Assembly (NCBI GenBank): GCA_920105625.2
Contig: OV050032.1
Location: 106,996,542 to 107,060,541 of the forward strand
DNA length: 64,000 nt
Direction: 5' to 3'
Source of the DNA: Clusia tigrina
Lineage: Eukaryota > Arthropoda > Insecta > Diptera > Clusiidae
The notes under the pieces are model-generated. The model saw only the letters and a list, made by a program, of their open reading frames with translations. It had not been told where the DNA came from and did not search any database. The translations under genes and the position numbers were made by a program. This document shows positions 62,941-64,000 of this stretch, in pieces. Position 1 is the stretch's first letter, and every line of letters begins with the position of its first letter.

Positions 62941-64000
62941 ACGTACCGTAAAGAAGTTAGGGCCATTTGAAGTTTTATCAGTGTTTGATTTGGGACTCTA
63001 GGGTAGCATTGCTTTGAGCGATACCTTAAATTGACAAGAGGCTCGGGAACTTTATTGTTACAAAATTTCAAGGTTTTATGACGCTCCAGTAAAAAGTTAC
63101 AACCATTTGTATGTTGCAAACTTTGATAGGTGTAGGACGTACCGTAAAGAAGTTAGGGCCATTTGAAGTTTTATCAGTGTTTGATTTGGGACACTAGGGT
63201 AGCATAGCTTTGAGCGATGGCTTAAATTGACAAGAGGCTCGGGTACTTCATTGTTACAAAATTTCAAGGTTTTATGACGCTCCAGTAAAAAGTTACAAGC
63301 ATTTGTATGTTGCAAACTTTGATAGGTGTAGGACGTACCGTATAGAAGTTAGGGGCGTTTGAAGTTTTATCAGTGTTTGATTTGGGACTCTCGGGTAGCA
63401 TAGCTTTGAGCGATAGCTTAAATTGACAAGAGGCTCGAGATCTTTATTGTTACAAAATTTCAAGGTTTTACGACGCTCCAGTAAAAAGTTACAAGCATTT
63501 GTATGTTGCAAACTTTGATAGGTGTAGGATGTACCGTAAAGAAGTTAGGGGCGTTTGAAGTTTTATCAGTGTTTGATTTGGGACTCTAGGGTAGCATAGC
63601 TTTGAGCGATAGCTTAAATTGACAAGAGGCTCGAGTACTTTATTGTTAGAAAATTTCAAGGTTTTATGACGCTCCAGTAAAATGTTACAAGCATTTGTAT
63701 GTTGCAAACTTTGATAGGTGTAGGACGTACCGTAGAGAAGTTAGGGGCGTTTGAAGTTTTATCAGTGTTTGATTTGGGAGTCAAGAGTAGCATAGCTTTG
63801 AGCGATAGCTTAAATTGACAAGAGGTTCGAGTACTTTATTGTTACAAAATTTCAAGGTTTTATGACGCTCCAGTAAAAAGATACAAGCATTTGTATGTTG
63901 CAAACTTTGATAGGTGTAGGACGTACCGTATAGAAGTTAGGCCCATTTGAAGTTTTATCAGTGTTTGATTTGGGACTCTAGGGTAGCATAGCTTTGAGCG

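Larger units (their letters stand above)
11807..64000. repeat. 196-bp satellite array, right arm (about 266 monomers)
   Basis: This is the same monomer, orientation and phase as the left arm, running unbroken to the window end. The period is 196 bp almost throughout. Length variants are rare and are listed separately. The first nine or so monomers after the insertion copy 197 onward at an offset of 11611 bp. Monomer subtypes then reshuffle. From about 16300 to 34000 the ACTTCATTG/TTTCCAGG/GTATATTGC type alternates frequently with the ACTTTATTG/TTTCAAGG/GTATGTTGC type. From about 44800 GAGATCTTTATTG variants recur. No inserted gene, second transposon or unique sequence is visible anywhere in this 52 kb. 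Confidence 0.97.

Noticed and set aside
555..63707. About 170 minus-strand ORFs of 70-79 codons, nearly one per monomer, as a possible repeated small-protein family
   Set aside because: They are one chance ORF copied by the satellite. The period of 196 is not a multiple of 3, so consecutive ORFs fall in successive frames and overlap by 22 bp. Many monomers lose the start by one substitution, and nothing suggests promoters or protein-level constraint.
11807..64000. The regular 196-bp repeat as a CRISPR array or phage-type direct repeat
   Set aside because: There are no unique spacers. The full unit is repeated head to tail, with no cas genes, which is satellite DNA.

Overview
The window is eukaryotic, non-genic, repeat-dense DNA. 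It is a tandem satellite array with a monomer of about 196 bp (about 39% GC in one monomer counted by hand), broken once by a complete LTR retrotransposon. No host gene, tRNA, rRNA, CRISPR array or bacterial-type operon is visible. The retroelement has a Gypsy-like Gag with a retroviral-type protease and a primer site matching the 3' end of tRNA-Lys. Together with the long satellite field, this suggests an animal, probably an insect or other arthropod, in centromeric or pericentromeric heterochromatin. The species cannot be named from the sequence alone.

Layout: 1-5895 is satellite (about 30 monomers). 5896-11806 is one minus-strand LTR retrotransposon of 5911 bp: LTRs of 1678 bp at 5896-7573 and 10129-11806, an internal region at 7574-10128, and a 4-bp GTGT target duplication. 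11807-64000 is the same satellite again (about 266 monomers), continuing in the same register after the insertion. If the element and one target copy are removed, the two satellite arms join in phase.

The retrotransposon carries one long ORF (773 aa) encoding Gag, one good and one degenerate zinc knuckle, and an aspartic protease, followed by a basic tail that ends at the polypurine tract. Reverse transcriptase, RNase H and integrase are absent, so the element must be non-autonomous. Its unusually long LTR holds eight stem-loops. They share an invariant 17-nt loop while their stems differ by compensated changes. The array lies just downstream of a TATA box in the predicted transcribed R region. 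It is the most unusual structure in the window.

The satellite is organised in multi-monomer blocks (784, 980, 1960, 2156, about 4312/4508 and 5696 bp), with chimeric monomers at several block edges. A few length-variant monomers (128, 152, 186, 202, 210 and 238 bp) arose by short-homology events, and some were then copied with their neighbours. This is the pattern expected from in-register unequal exchange. The many ~72-codon minus-strand ORFs are one chance ORF repeated in each monomer, and I do not call them genes.
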